Shown here one piece after another: positions 23,264-35,500 of a stretch of DNA of 64,000 nt. The DNA is taken from contig NC_086350.1 of the NCBI RefSeq assembly GCF_036324505.1, positions 26,704,257-26,768,256 on the forward strand, written 5' to 3'. Each line of letters opens with the position of its first letter. The stretch's first letter is position 1. The DNA is from Eleginops maclovinus (taxonomy: Eukaryota; Chordata; Actinopteri; Perciformes; Eleginopidae). Both the position numbers and the translations under genes were made by a program. The notes beneath the pieces are model-generated. The model made no database searches and was not told where the DNA came from. It saw only the letters and a list, made by a program, of their open reading frames with translations.

Positions 23264-24670
23264 TGTCATACACAAACAGCAGACACTACTGGGAAACCTG
23301 ACACCGCCTGCCCTGACTAGGAGAGTGGCTTTAAAGGGGAACTCCATTCTGTCAATGCGGCCCTGCGAGCATCCCTTTTTTTTAGTAACTGGCTCCTTCT
23401 GGGAGTCACTCACATGTTTAAAAAACATTCTCAATTCATAACCTCCAGTTTTACCTCCCTGCAGGGTCAGCCAGGTTACTGGGTCGGTATTTTCCAGAGA
23501 GAACACCACCCGGGCTAATGCTGGATATAATGTGTCAGCTCTTCCCGAGTTAGAGTCAGTCCTGGGACAGTTTGTTCGTCATCTATTGTGTTGCCATGAA
23601 TTGTGCGCCCTCCTTCTGTCAACACGGCTAAGTCAGGGCTCCTAGAAAAGAAAGATGTAGAGCAAGACAACCTGCTGTGGTGATCTCTCTGGCCTCCTCT
23701 TTGACATTTCACAGAGCGACAGCCAGTTGTTATGGAGCTGCCGTGCACGCACACTTCCTGCGTGGCATTTCTGCTGCTCCCCTCCCAGGGTGTTCTAATT
23801 ATTTACCCATGGTATGATAATTTACCTCGTGACTTATGAAGAGGAATGCAAAAAAAAGCCCCTCTGTTACATTTCCCCAAGCCCATCTTGACACTTTCCC
23901 CAGTAATGGCTGCAGTGAGAATTCACAGGAATATTTGCTCGCTGCAGTTCCAACTGTTTACCCAGAGAACACAGCTGCAGCGTTCACGTTTGCATGTGAA
24001 ATCACTGCATCTGTTTGAATAGCCATGTCCAAACTGAGGGCAGTGGTTATGACCTGCTCTCTGTTGTGTTGCAAATAAGAGGAAAGCAGAAGTTAGGACC
24101 ATTGCCAAAAGTTGTCCTGACATGAGAAGTTTGCACCAGTGTGCAGAACGGTTATCCTGGGCTAGATCGTCTTGAATCAGAGGGCACCAGTACTAGGAAC
24201 CCTATATAAAGACATACTCTTAATACACATGTTTGAACTTGAGTCAAAAAAGCCCTTATTCTAAGTTTTTGGTAACAATAAGGGTAAATTGGGTGCCTAA
24301 CAGATTGTTAAAAAAAAGCCTGATGCAAATTAATTAAATAAATCATTACATTAAATGATGTTTGATTTAATAATTTCCTTGAAAAATATATTTGGACATA
24401 TTGGAATATAGGCCAACCAATGCAGTGCATTTGCACAATAGATAACGCAAGTCCCGCCCGCACACACGCACGCACAGTACCAATACATTAAAATTCATTA
24501 AAAGGCTTTTTAACTCTTGAAAAAAATTATACCTACACTTCTTATACCCGCTTTGATTAACATAAATATCATATCAGGCTTTTAGTTTTGAAGTGCAACA
24601 TTTATTTTTGTGCGATAAAAATATTCCTAGTATATTGTGTTTAATGTTGTTTGTCTTTTTAGACATCCAT
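23264..24670. other. No gene recognised
   Basis: Mixed-composition unique-looking DNA between the inverted-repeat element and the LINE. Short open frames here have no recognisable domain and no splice context that I could support. AT-rich from 24200 on. Confidence 0.5.
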
Positions 24671-24682
24671 GTAGTAAAGCAT
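24671..24682. repeat. 12-bp target-site duplication, left of Rex3 LINE
   Basis: GTAGTAAAGCAT occurs here and again at 27636-27647, immediately outside both ends of the LINE. This fixes the insertion limits. Confidence 0.9.
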
Positions 24683-27635
24683 CCATCCATCTTCTCCCGC
24701 TTCTCCGTCAGGGTTGCAGAGGTAACAGCTCCAGCAGAGAGCCCCAAACTTCTCTTTTCCTGGCCACATCAACCAGCTCTGACTGGGGGATTCCAAGGCG
24801 CTCCCAGGCCAGCGAAGAGATATAAACCCTCCACCTGGTCCTAGGTCTACCCCTCGGTCTCTTCCCAGCTGGACGTGCCTGGAACACCTCCCTAGGGAGG
24901 CGCCCAGGTGGCATCCTCACTAGGTGCCCGAACCACCTCAACTGGCTCCTTTCAATGCGAAGGAGCAGCGGTTCTACTCCGAGTCCCTCCCGGATGACTG
25001 AACTTCTTATCCCTAAGGGAGATGCCAGCCACCCTGTGGAGAAATCCCATTTGGGCTGCTTGTATCCGCAATCTCGTTCTTTCAGTCATGACCCATCCTT
25101 CATGACCATAGGTAAGGGTAGGAACGAAAAAGGCCCGGTAGACAGAGAGCTTTGCCTTCTGGCTCAGCTCTCTTTTCGTCACAATGGTGCGGTAAAGCGA
25201 CTGCAGTACTGCTCCCGCTGCTCCGATTCTCCGGCCCATCTCACGCTCCATTGTTCCCTCACTCGAGAACAAGACCCCGAGATACTTGAACTCCTTCACT
25301 TGGGGTAAGGCCTCATTCCCTACCTGGAGTGGGCAGTCCATCGGTTTCCTGATGAGAACCATGGCCTCAGATCTGGAGGTGCTGATCCTCATCCCAGCCG
25401 CTTCACACTCGACTGCGAACCGATCCAGTGAGTGCTGAAGGTCACAGACCGATGAAGCCATTAGGACCACATCATCTGCAAAAAGCAGTGGTGCAATCCT
25501 TAGCCCACCGAACTGCAGACCCCCTCCCCCACGACTACGCCTCGAAGTCCTGTCCTTGAATATCACAAACAGGATTGGTGACAAAGCGCAGCCCTAGCGG
25601 AGGCCAACCCTCACCGAAAATCGGTCCGACGTGCTACCGAGGACCCGGACACAGCTCTCGCTTTGGGAGTACAGAGATTGGATGGCCCTGAGTAGAGACC
25701 CCCTCACCCCATACTCCTGCAGCACCTCCCACAGTATTTCCCTGGGAACATGGTCATATGCCTTCTCCAAATCCACAAAGCACGTGTAGACCGGATGAGC
25801 GTACTCCCAGGCCGCCTCCAGGATCCTTGCGAGAGTGAAAAGCTGGTCCGTCGTTCCACGACCAGGACGAAATCCGCATTGTTCCTCCTCAATCTGAGTT
25901 TCGACAATCGGCCGGACCCTCCTTTCCAGCAACTTAGAGTAAACTTTCCCGGGGAGGCTGAGTAATGTGATGCCTCTGTAATTGGCACACACCCTCTGAT
26001 CCCCCTTTTTAAAGAGAGGAACCACCACCCCGGTCTGCCACTCCTTTGGTACTGTTTCCGACTTCCACGCAATGTTGATGAGACGTGTTAACCATGACAG
26101 TCCCTCAACACCCAGAGCCTTCAGCATTTCTGGGCGGATTTCATCCACCCCCGGGGCTTTGCCCCTGTGGAGTTGTTTAACTACCTCAGTGACTTCCCCC
26201 CGTGAGATTGGAATTGATCCCCTTTCATACTCCAGCTCCACCTCTAACATAGAGGGCGGTGTTGACGGGTTCAGGAGTTCCTCAAAGTGTTCCTTCCACC
26301 GCCCTAACACACTATCAGTTGAGGTCAACAGCGTCCTATCCTTACTGTGCACAGCTTGGATGGTTCCCTGCTCCCCCCTCCTGAGGTGTCAGACGGTTTT
26401 CCAGAACAACTTTGGTGCCGACCGAAAGTCCTTCTCCATGGCTTCTCCGAACTTCTCCCACACCCGCTGCTTTGCCTCGGCCACGGCTGAGGCTGCTGCC
26501 CTTCGGGCCTGTCGATACCTTGCAACTGCGTCATGAGTACCCAGGGATAACATATCCCGGAAGGCCTCCTTCTTCAGTCGGACGGCTTCCCTGACCACCG
26601 GTGTCCACCAGGAGGTTCGAGGGTTACCACCCCTTGAGGCACCTAAGACCTTGAGACCACAGCTACCCGCCACAGCTTCGGCAATAGAAGCTTTGAACAC
26701 CGCCCACTCTGGTTCAATGTCCCCAGCCTCCACAGGGATGCCTGAAAAGCTCCGCCGGAGGTGTGAGTTGAAGGCCTCCTGGACTTGGGATTCCTCCAGA
26801 CGTTTCCAGTTCACCCGCACTACACATTTGGGCTTACCAGGTCTGTCCAGAGGCTTCCCTTGTCACTCGACCCAACTCACCACCAGATGGTGATCAGTTG
26901 ACAACTCCGCCCCTCTCTTCACCCGAGTGTCCAAAACATGCGGCCTCAGGTCCGATGATACGATAACAAAATCGATCATGGACCTTCTGCCTAGGGTGCT
27001 CTGGTACCACGTACACTTATGAGCATCCTTATGTTCGACCATGGTTATGGTTAACATGTTATGGCCAATCCGTGACTAGCACAGAAGTCCAGTAACAAAC
27101 CACCACTCCGGTTCAGATCAAGGGGGCCGTTCCTCCCAATCACGCCCCTCCAAGTGTCTCCATCATTGCCCACGTGTGCGTTGAAGTCTCCCAGCAAGAC
27201 TAAGGAGTCCCCTTCAGGAGCCCCATACAGGATTTCTTTCAGGGTCTCCAAGAAGGCCGAATACTCTGAACTGCTGTTTGGTGCATAAGCACACACAACA
27301 GTCAGAGTTTTCCCCCCATTACCCGCAGGCGTAGGGAGGCGACCCTCTCGTCCACTGGGGTAAACTCCAACAAAGCGGCACTCAACCGGGGGCTTGTGAG
27401 TATCCCCACACCCGCTCGGCGCCTCACACCTTGGGCAACTCCAGAGAAGAATAGAGTCCAACCCCTATCAAGAAGTAAGGTTCCAGAGCCGACGCTGTGC
27501 GTAGAGGTGAGCCCCTCCAGATCCAACTGGTAACGCTCCACCTCCCGCACAAGCTCCGGCTCCTTCCCCCAAGGGCACAGGCTTCCTCCGGGCCGGGTAT
27601 CCTGGCTTTCAAGTTTGTTTTTCATGAGGTATTTC
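24683..27635 (-). mobile_element. Rex3-like (RTE clade) non-LTR retrotransposon
   Basis: About 2.95 kb, minus orientation, flanked by a perfect 12-bp duplication. The 5' end lies within the AP-endonuclease domain ([10 protein letters not shown], then STDHHLVVSW). The reverse transcriptase follows with WQTGVVVPLFKKGD, CGFRPGRGTTDQLF and FADDVVLMAS, and a C-terminal segment with GHLVRMPPGRLPREVF. The pair WQTGVVVP and (Q)GCxLSP is what I remember as conserved in Rex3. The 3' end is marked by ATCCATCCATC-type repeats. Frames are broken by stops at about 25593, 26389 and 26863, and by frameshifts near 27060, 27300-27460 and 24945. At least two stops look like CGA to TGA changes. The copy is 5'-truncated and dead. 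Confidence 0.88.
24708..27612 (-). pseudogene. Rex3 endonuclease-reverse transcriptase ORF, decayed
   Basis: In order from the 5' side (right): endonuclease pieces at 27302-27612, 27051-27461 and 26863-27057; linker at 26389-26820; reverse transcriptase at 25594-26352 and 24952-25584, with the catalytic FADD box at about 25470-25490; and a tail at 24708-24941. The pieces between 27057 and 24952 share one frame and are separated only by nonsense codons. This indicates a fairly young copy that accumulated point changes. The N-terminal start of the endonuclease is missing. Confidence 0.82.
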
Positions 27636-27647
27636 GTAGTAAAGCAT
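27636..27647. repeat. 12-bp target-site duplication, right of Rex3 LINE
   Basis: Exact copy of GTAGTAAAGCAT at 24671-24682. Confidence 0.9.
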
Positions 27648-29134
27648 TTTAGATTTAATTTTGCTTGATTTTTAAATAATTTCACTAGTTTTTAAAACTC
27701 CGTTGCTCTTGTCCTGGTTATCGAACTGTTGTCAAGTCATTACTAAATTAAAATAAAGACCAACTGTGAGGCATGTCTTAATAACTACAGCCCATGAATG
27801 TGGAACAGCCTCCCAGCACAGCTGAGCTTTTTACTGGGTTGTCTTTATTATTTTGTTCTTATTTTATTTAGACCTGTGTGTGTATTAAGTGTTCTTATTA
27901 TTACTGTTTATTACCTGGGAAAGGGGGTTATTATTGTTTTTTAAAAGTGATATAGGTTGTGTCACCTTTGTGTATGAAAAGTGCTGTATAAATAAAGTTT
28001 TGATTTGATTGTTAAACAGTGCAGCCGTGTTCCTCAAGGACTCTTACACCTCGTGCATTATATCCCCAACACTGCTGCTTGTCATATGATCTGACGCTAC
28101 AACTAAACCGCATCCATTTAGTACCACCCAAACCACTGGAGTCAAATGAAGGACTCTGTCAGAGGGCAAAACTTTATTTCCACAAGATAAATATAGAAAA
28201 CGAAAGTGCTGTAAAGTTTTCTGAACTTAGAAAAAAAAAAAAAATAGACCCTCACTCGGTTAAATGGAAGAATACATTTAGAGAAGCTGCTCTGATCTGC
28301 CTGCCGCTTACGGACATCTACACCCAGAGAAGGAGCAAAATCAATCAAGAGCTATAATTAAAATGAAACAAACACCAGAAAAGAACATGTTAACTCAAGC
28401 TGTTGACATTCTTCACATCGTTTACACATTAGGAGTAGCAACTGATTCTGCCTACTAAAAAAAAGATCCAGCATGTTCATCCCTGCTCTTAAATGAGGTG
28501 TTCTCCTGAATGTGTTTGGGATGGGACAGTGGCAGGTGGGGATGAATATTACTTTATTCTGAGATGCTTCCAAAAATGTCAGAGTGAGGTTTCAGTGTTG
28601 CTTTACAACAACTTTACAGAGTTAAATAGATTATAAATGTCCCTCTATGACAGCAATGGCAACCGGAGCTCACACATCACAGTCAGCACATACCAGGACA
28701 CACACAGGAAGAGGAAGGGAATTCCCTCGCTCTGACCGACATCTGTGGAGTTTCAGTTAGCTGCTGATCACTTTCTAAACTAGGTTCCTTCAGGCACTGG
28801 CGGGGGAAGCACCCATGCAATCACTTGCATTCCAAATAAGGCGTTCAAAGCGAAAAGTCTGAATACAGGCATGAAAAATAACAAAGAATAACAAAGAATA
28901 AAAGGAAATAAATCATTTTGACACTGCTGGAGGATAGTCCTTAGTTGGATGCAGTATTAGTGCTTGTTGCTTGGATGAATCTGGAGGGAGACGATTATTG
29001 TTAGTGTTACCAACACAATGATATTTCTTTCTTAAATGTCCCCTTTCTGACTGACAGAGCTAAAAAAAAAACTAAATGTGTAGATACATCGTTAACCCAC
29101 ACTGCCATGTCCCCCAACTCCCGTATAATCACTG
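27648..29134. other. Interval between Rex3 and CHMP1A, possibly part of the CHMP1A 3' UTR
   Basis: No coding exon was recognised. Minus-strand AATAAA hexamers occur at 28173-28178, 28553-28558 and 29135-29140, so a long CHMP1A 3' UTR form could extend to about 28150. The segment 27780-28000 is AT-rich and plain. Confidence 0.4.
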
Positions 29135-29140
29135 TTTATT
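29135..29140 (-). terminator. Nearest candidate polyadenylation signal of CHMP1A
   Basis: AATAAA on the minus strand about 400 bp beyond the CHMP1A stop codon. Two more hexamers farther on (28553 and 28173) are alternatives. Confidence 0.4.
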
Positions 29141-29541
29141 AAAACCCTTTTCTTTTTCATCATTGTTAATTATACAGTTTGTAAAATGTGTTTTTGTACA
29201 AAGCATACATCCAAAAGTGTGTGGTTTGAGAGCAGGGGACTGTAGCCACATGAGGATGTGTTACAGAGAGGGAGGGAGAAAAGAAGATGTGGAAGGTAAA
29301 CTGAGATCCAAAGGGGAACAGCAGGGGAGATAAAGATGGAAGTGGGAAGGTGAGCCACAGAGACTCATGCCTTCTCAGGTGGTATTTATAGACAGCGTGT
29401 GTATTTATAGAGCAGGGCAATGGAAATCGATAGACTCATTAAGTCCTCCTGGTAGGAACAGTTCAATAGAAACACACACAGCTCCCGTCACCCTCTTCAC
29501 ACTGCACACCGCTGCAGCCCCGACACACTCCCGCAGGACAC

Positions 29542-32500
29542 TCAGTTTCTCAAAGCAGCCAACCTGGAACGTGTGAAAAAACGGGGGAGTGTTAATCAAA
29601 AGGAGACATAAGACGTAAAAAAGCAGCTGCAGTACACTCAATTACAACGTCCAAACATCAGTGTGGGGAGGGGGAGGGGGGAAATAACTCCTTCTCCAGG
29701 GCTAAGCTAGCTCTGCATCAGCAGGAGAGATCAATGGCCATATTGGATTTTTTTCCACCATCAATATGAAGTATGTGTGTAACAGAGCATGCAATAACAA
29801 GGAGGCGGGTGGATATTCTATTTAGGTTTTCAGAAACGTATCACTCAATTTCTTGATTGATGTCGATTCATGTCAATTTAATAAATCATAAGTAAGAATA
29901 TTTCTATGGTGCGCTGTGATGGAGACTGAAAATAGCTTCTGAAGTTATTCATTATAACACTAGAGAGGCTGACGCGATTACGTATCAATGGTTAAATGTC
30001 CCGATCAGCAAATATTTACTGAGATTCTTCATTAAAACAACTTGAAGGATGTATATCATTTTTTTATCTAAGTTTGAAAATTATAATTATTACATTTAAT
30101 TAAGAAACAACATGGTGAGAATGTGAGAGCTGCTACTGGGACGGGGCCATGACCCAGCACTGAAAGAAGAGTCATCCATGCTGGGCTAATGGTTCAAACT
30201 ATGGAATAGCAATTAATAATAATAAAAATAATAATAACAAAATTAATATCTCTACACAAATGGATGGCATCAGATAAATTATTCTAAATCGACAGCAAGT
30301 GTTGGAAGAAGTATTCAGAACCTTTACTTAAGTAAAAGTACAAATACAGCAATGTAAAAGTACTCAATTGCATGTAAAAGTCTTAGTAACGACGTATTAG
30401 CAACTCAAAGCCGTTTTTAAAACATGTCTAATATTCTCATGGTCTTTTTTCTGGATTTCATGTGTAATATTAAAGCCAAAGTATTAGTTAGCTCCTTCTG
30501 AGGGATATATCAGTATATAAGACATTATGACATTTTCTTTCTTATGTTTGATATTTGGTGATATAGCTGATCATTATTGACATGTAAACATCAAAAGTTT
30601 AGAGGGAAAAATCAATAACAAGTGGAGCTTTTAACAACTCATAGATGACTGAAATGCGTACCTGAAGGAACAGCTTTTAGTTAAACGTCAGCAATCAGAA
30701 AGGATGAACACTACGGTGTGGTCCTCAACAGTAGGTTGAATTGAAAGGATTGCAATATTATCCATTTTGTACAATCTTTATCTCAAAAGGGAGTAAATAG
30801 TTCAATATTTCCTTCTGAGGTGTAGAGGAGTATAAGTATAATTAGCATCAAATGTAAATACTCAGGGAAAGTACAAATACCTTAAAAATGTTCTTAGACT
30901 GTCATGTACTTTCCATGACAGTCTACAGCAAGCTATTCTTGACTATCTTGCATTGACCTGAAGCAGGATCAGCAGCTAGCATCATGTTAGCAGCCAGAGA
31001 GCTGTCAGTACTGAGAGGAATATAATGAAGGACTTCACCAACATCAACATTTACACAGATATGTTAAGCACCTAATGGGGTATTCAATAATAGAGAAAAT
31101 GAAAAATGGAACCCTCAATGTAAATATTTAAATATACAGCCGCGGAAAAAATGAAGAGACCACTTCAGCATTTTCAGTTTCTCTGGTTTTATTATTTATA
31201 GGTATGTCTTTGAGTTAAAGGATTTTTTTTTTTTTTTTTTGTCTATAAACTCTCTGTGTTGGAATTCAACAGACACTGGAATGGCTGCCATACATGTAGA
31301 GATAAAGATTTAAGAAACAATTGGAGTGGTCTCTTCATTTTTTCCAGGGCTGTATGTCAAATATAACAGTGAATTCACATATTCCCAGAGATGTCAGAGT
31401 GACATTTTTCTAAACCATTACATACGAAATTTGAAATGAAACAGAGTGGACGGCTGATCTTAAAATTTAAAAGGCTGGAGAAATGGTTGTGTTGGCTGAA
31501 ATAAATGTCAGTCTAAAATCAAACTGATCAAATCTGTGGCATTTGTTGAAAACTAGTGTTTCTGACTGAAGAAAGATTGTTTCTACCTAGGATATGTATT
31601 TTATTACTGTGTGCTTCATTTAATATGTTATTCAATCTGAACAACCACCTTGTTTTTAACAGGGTCTATTTCCCCGTAGAAGAAGAACATCTTTCTCACC
31701 CTAGAAATCAAGCATTCACACATTTCCTTTTATTTAAATCAGAAACATTTAGATGTTTTTTTCACCAGAATTATTGTTTATTTATTCATATATTCTCACT
31801 TGCATGCTTGGGAAGTTTAAATATATGTAACTGTTAGTATTTCTTCCTGTGGCCCAGACCTTTCTCTATCACATGCCATATCATTTGGCCTTTCTAAAAT
31901 CTGGTATCAAAATCCATTACCTTCCTCCTGACATTAAGCCACTCCATCGGAAGTATTGTTCCATTATGACTTTGCCTACACAACATTAGTGTTCTGTGTT
32001 AAGGGAGGAGGGGGAAGAGTGGCTTTCTGGGTAATCTAATTTCCTGATCTCATGCTCTATTCTAACTGCCTGTTCATGTGCAACTAGATATCTCGATGCC
32101 AGAAAATGAACAGTGAGTCTCTCTGCCAGACACTCAGATGTTGCTTCTAATCTGTAACCCAGAGAGTGGCTCCACTTACTCTGATACCTAGAGTGGTGCA
32201 GGAATGAGTCCTAAAAACCTGGAAATGAGTCAGCATTTTACCACTAGCGGTTTCCTCCTCTGGAAGTCTTTTTCACTTCTTAATGTGTTTTTGGTTAGCA
32301 GCCAAATAAGAGATGTTTATGTTTTGTTCTACTTGCAATTGCACATTTAAAAAGTACTGAATAAATGATTTAAACAAAAACTAATAATAATAATAAGTAC
32401 ATGTTATAAACACAACAGTTGGAATGTGTTGGATTTAGTAATTCAATTGAGTTTATTAACAAATTAATTGAACAAACTTGATTTGATTTACCAGTTATCT

Positions 32501-35500
32501 GGTGGAATTGTATTTATATTTACAAATTATCTAGGAGAATTTTGATTTTGATTTATTATTAATCTGGGAAAAATATCCGTGAAACTACTTTATATTTTCG
32601 GCATATCTGTTTGAAACTAATCTTTATTTACTGAATATGTTTGAAATAAATGTATGGATTTATATTTATAGAATGTGCATTTAAAATGAGGCCCTTGTGT
32701 TTTGTTGTACGACATAAAATGCGTCAGTAAATACCCAACTGGTCAATGTCTTAAGCTTCTATGTGTCATAAAAACGCCGGTTGCTAACCGAATAGGACCA
32801 GTGAATGTCATCAAACCAAATGACTAGCAGTCTTTAGCTTAGCGGTGGTGACGTGAAGTCATGTGACCATGATGTAGTTCCTTTATAACCTAACGTTAGC
32901 TTTTCAGTTCAGGAGATTGAATCAATGTAAAGTTATGTCAATATACGGATATTATGTATCGGCTAACAAACATTATTTTCTGTAATACTCCAAAATAAAT
33001 CCCATCGCTTTTGTTGAGGAAGTCCATGAGATCTTCCAGGACGGCCTACCAATTCACCTCATCACTGCACCACTCTGTTTTCTGCCCCACTATCAATGCA
33101 CCAGTATCCACTCCCTCTCCTTTTGCTCTCTGTTCTTTCCGACAGACACACACAGATCCTCCTCCTCCCACTCACTGTGATTGATTATGATTTTTGTTTA
33201 CTGCTGGTTTATTGTTTCTTAACGAAAGTCACTCTGGTGATCTCTGCATAGAAAGGTTGTCATCGTCATGTTATAGCCTTGTTATATTTCTTTATCTTTT
33301 TTCTTTAAATATAAATATGAAATGTAATGCCCTCAAATGTCTGGACATTTTCTTTATAGTAGGAAAAATCTTTATTTTTCAAGCAATTTCATCAAAGTTC
33401 CAGTATGGTGACAACACTAGTACCGTTGCAGTTCTTATTAATGGCTGTTACTTTACTGATGTCCACTACTAAACACTATTTATTACTATTTTTTTTCTGA
33501 ATGTTTATATGCTCACTTACTTTGATAATGCAGCTTTTTGTTCTACCTTGGTATGTTCTCATTTTATTACTGAGTGCTTCATTTAATATGTCAGTCAATC
33601 TGAAGTGACACTAACAGGGTCACTTTCCACCGCTGTGGGACATATAAGGGATTTCTGGTTGAGATGATGACAGTGGTCCTTACCGTCTGGACAGCTGGTC
33701 CTCCTTATCCTGGGCCCGCGAGCTCTCGGGGCCCACTGAGGTGGCTCCTGCAGGCAGCTGGCTGAGCTGGTCCATCACCTCGAGGCCGCTCTCCTCTGCT
33801 ATCTGGTGGATCAAGTCATCCACCTGTTCCTGAGGCGTGGTCAGCGTCATCGCCGAGCTCATGGAGTCCTCCATCACCTGGGGTAGGATTGTGTAGTTTA
33901 GGATAGGACAAACGAAAACTCCACAGGTGCAAACTGGGATTGGTTTTAAGTCCTCTTTAGTTTGAATATGCAAGATCTAAAAATGTTTTAAAACACTGGA
34001 AAGAAAATACAAATAAACATAGTGCAGAACCACTCACTGAGGTGTGGACATCCAGGTTCTGGACTTGGGTTTCAAACTTATCCATGACTGCAGAGACCTT
34101 CTGGAGATCCATGGAGCCAAGAGCTTTGTCCAGAGCTTTGGTCACCTGGCCCATGCTTTTAGTCACCTGATGGAAAGAAAAGCCTTTATAATGCATTCTG
34201 AAAATGAAATAGTGTACGGGAGAAAGCAGCAGAGAGATGAAACTCACCCCCTTCATGGTGACAGCAGTCTGGACTTTAGAAGCCACGGCGTCCACTCGAG
34301 ACGACATGCGCAACCAATTCAGGCCTTCATTTTTTTTCCGGATAGCGTTCTCTGCATAAACTCTGGCACATTCCACATTTTTCTGCTGCAATGCCTGGTG
34401 AAGAGACAAACATACTGTTAACACTGGAAAGTGCATCTGAAATTTACCTCATTTACTTACACATATTTGAACAGTGGAGACGAACACACAGCAATACACT
34501 TACCTCTAATGCCAAAAACACGCCCACTATACTGTTCATCACCAAATATATATCTCAACCATGATCATTACAAGCAATTTGTCAATATGAAATATTCAAC
34601 TTGCCTTTTCAACGTCTGAACAGTAACTCAGGCCATTAGCGGTAAGGCAGTGGAATATTACCTTTTGAAAGCATGACTGGGCTCGTATCTCACAGCCGCT
34701 ACTTTCCTAGCGTTTGATATGTGCTTTGTAATGGTCACTAAATGCATTTTTTTAGGCTAAAAAAACAAAGCAATATCCTTTCAGATGGCCATGCTTGTCT
34801 ATTGTCCGTAACACATGGCTTTTGCATTCGTTTTTGAGGCTTGCATTGGCAGCGTCTGCCTGTGTCATATTGTGGATATCACCAGTTAACATGGTGGGGT
34901 TTATTTCATCCATGTCAAACGGTGATTGTAAACAGCTGACAAGAGCTGACAACACTTATATGGCTCAAGCATGGCATTTTTTGAGCAGGTCGGTGGCGTA
35001 ATGAGTAACATTCATGGTTGAGATATATATTGCCCAAATGTACGAGTTCGAATCCTGTCCTAGAGTATAATATTGTTTATTTTCATTTTTAGGCCAGAAT
35101 ATTTTGTGTTGTTATCTGTAGGTGATCTCAACATGCGCATTTTACATGAACTGGTGATGTTAACGTATTTTCGCCGAGGTTTTCTACGTTGTCTGGTCAC
35201 ACTGCAGACACAAGTTGACGAACCTGGCAACCACAACATCTGGCGGAAAAGGTAAACAAACGCCACCAGTTAAACCGGAATCCAGTTAAACTGGAACACC
35301 GGTCGTCTTACTCAAGGTTAGTTAACCTGAAACTATACAACAAAACTTGACATAAAGATCTATCTGTTATTGAGATTATACAGCACTAGTTTAAAAATGC
35401 TTGTTTCAAATAGAGACGTAATTTGCAACACTATATTTTGACCAGAAATGTGGCCAGTGTTACCGTGAATCCGCGTAACGTTTAATTTGAATCAGAATTT

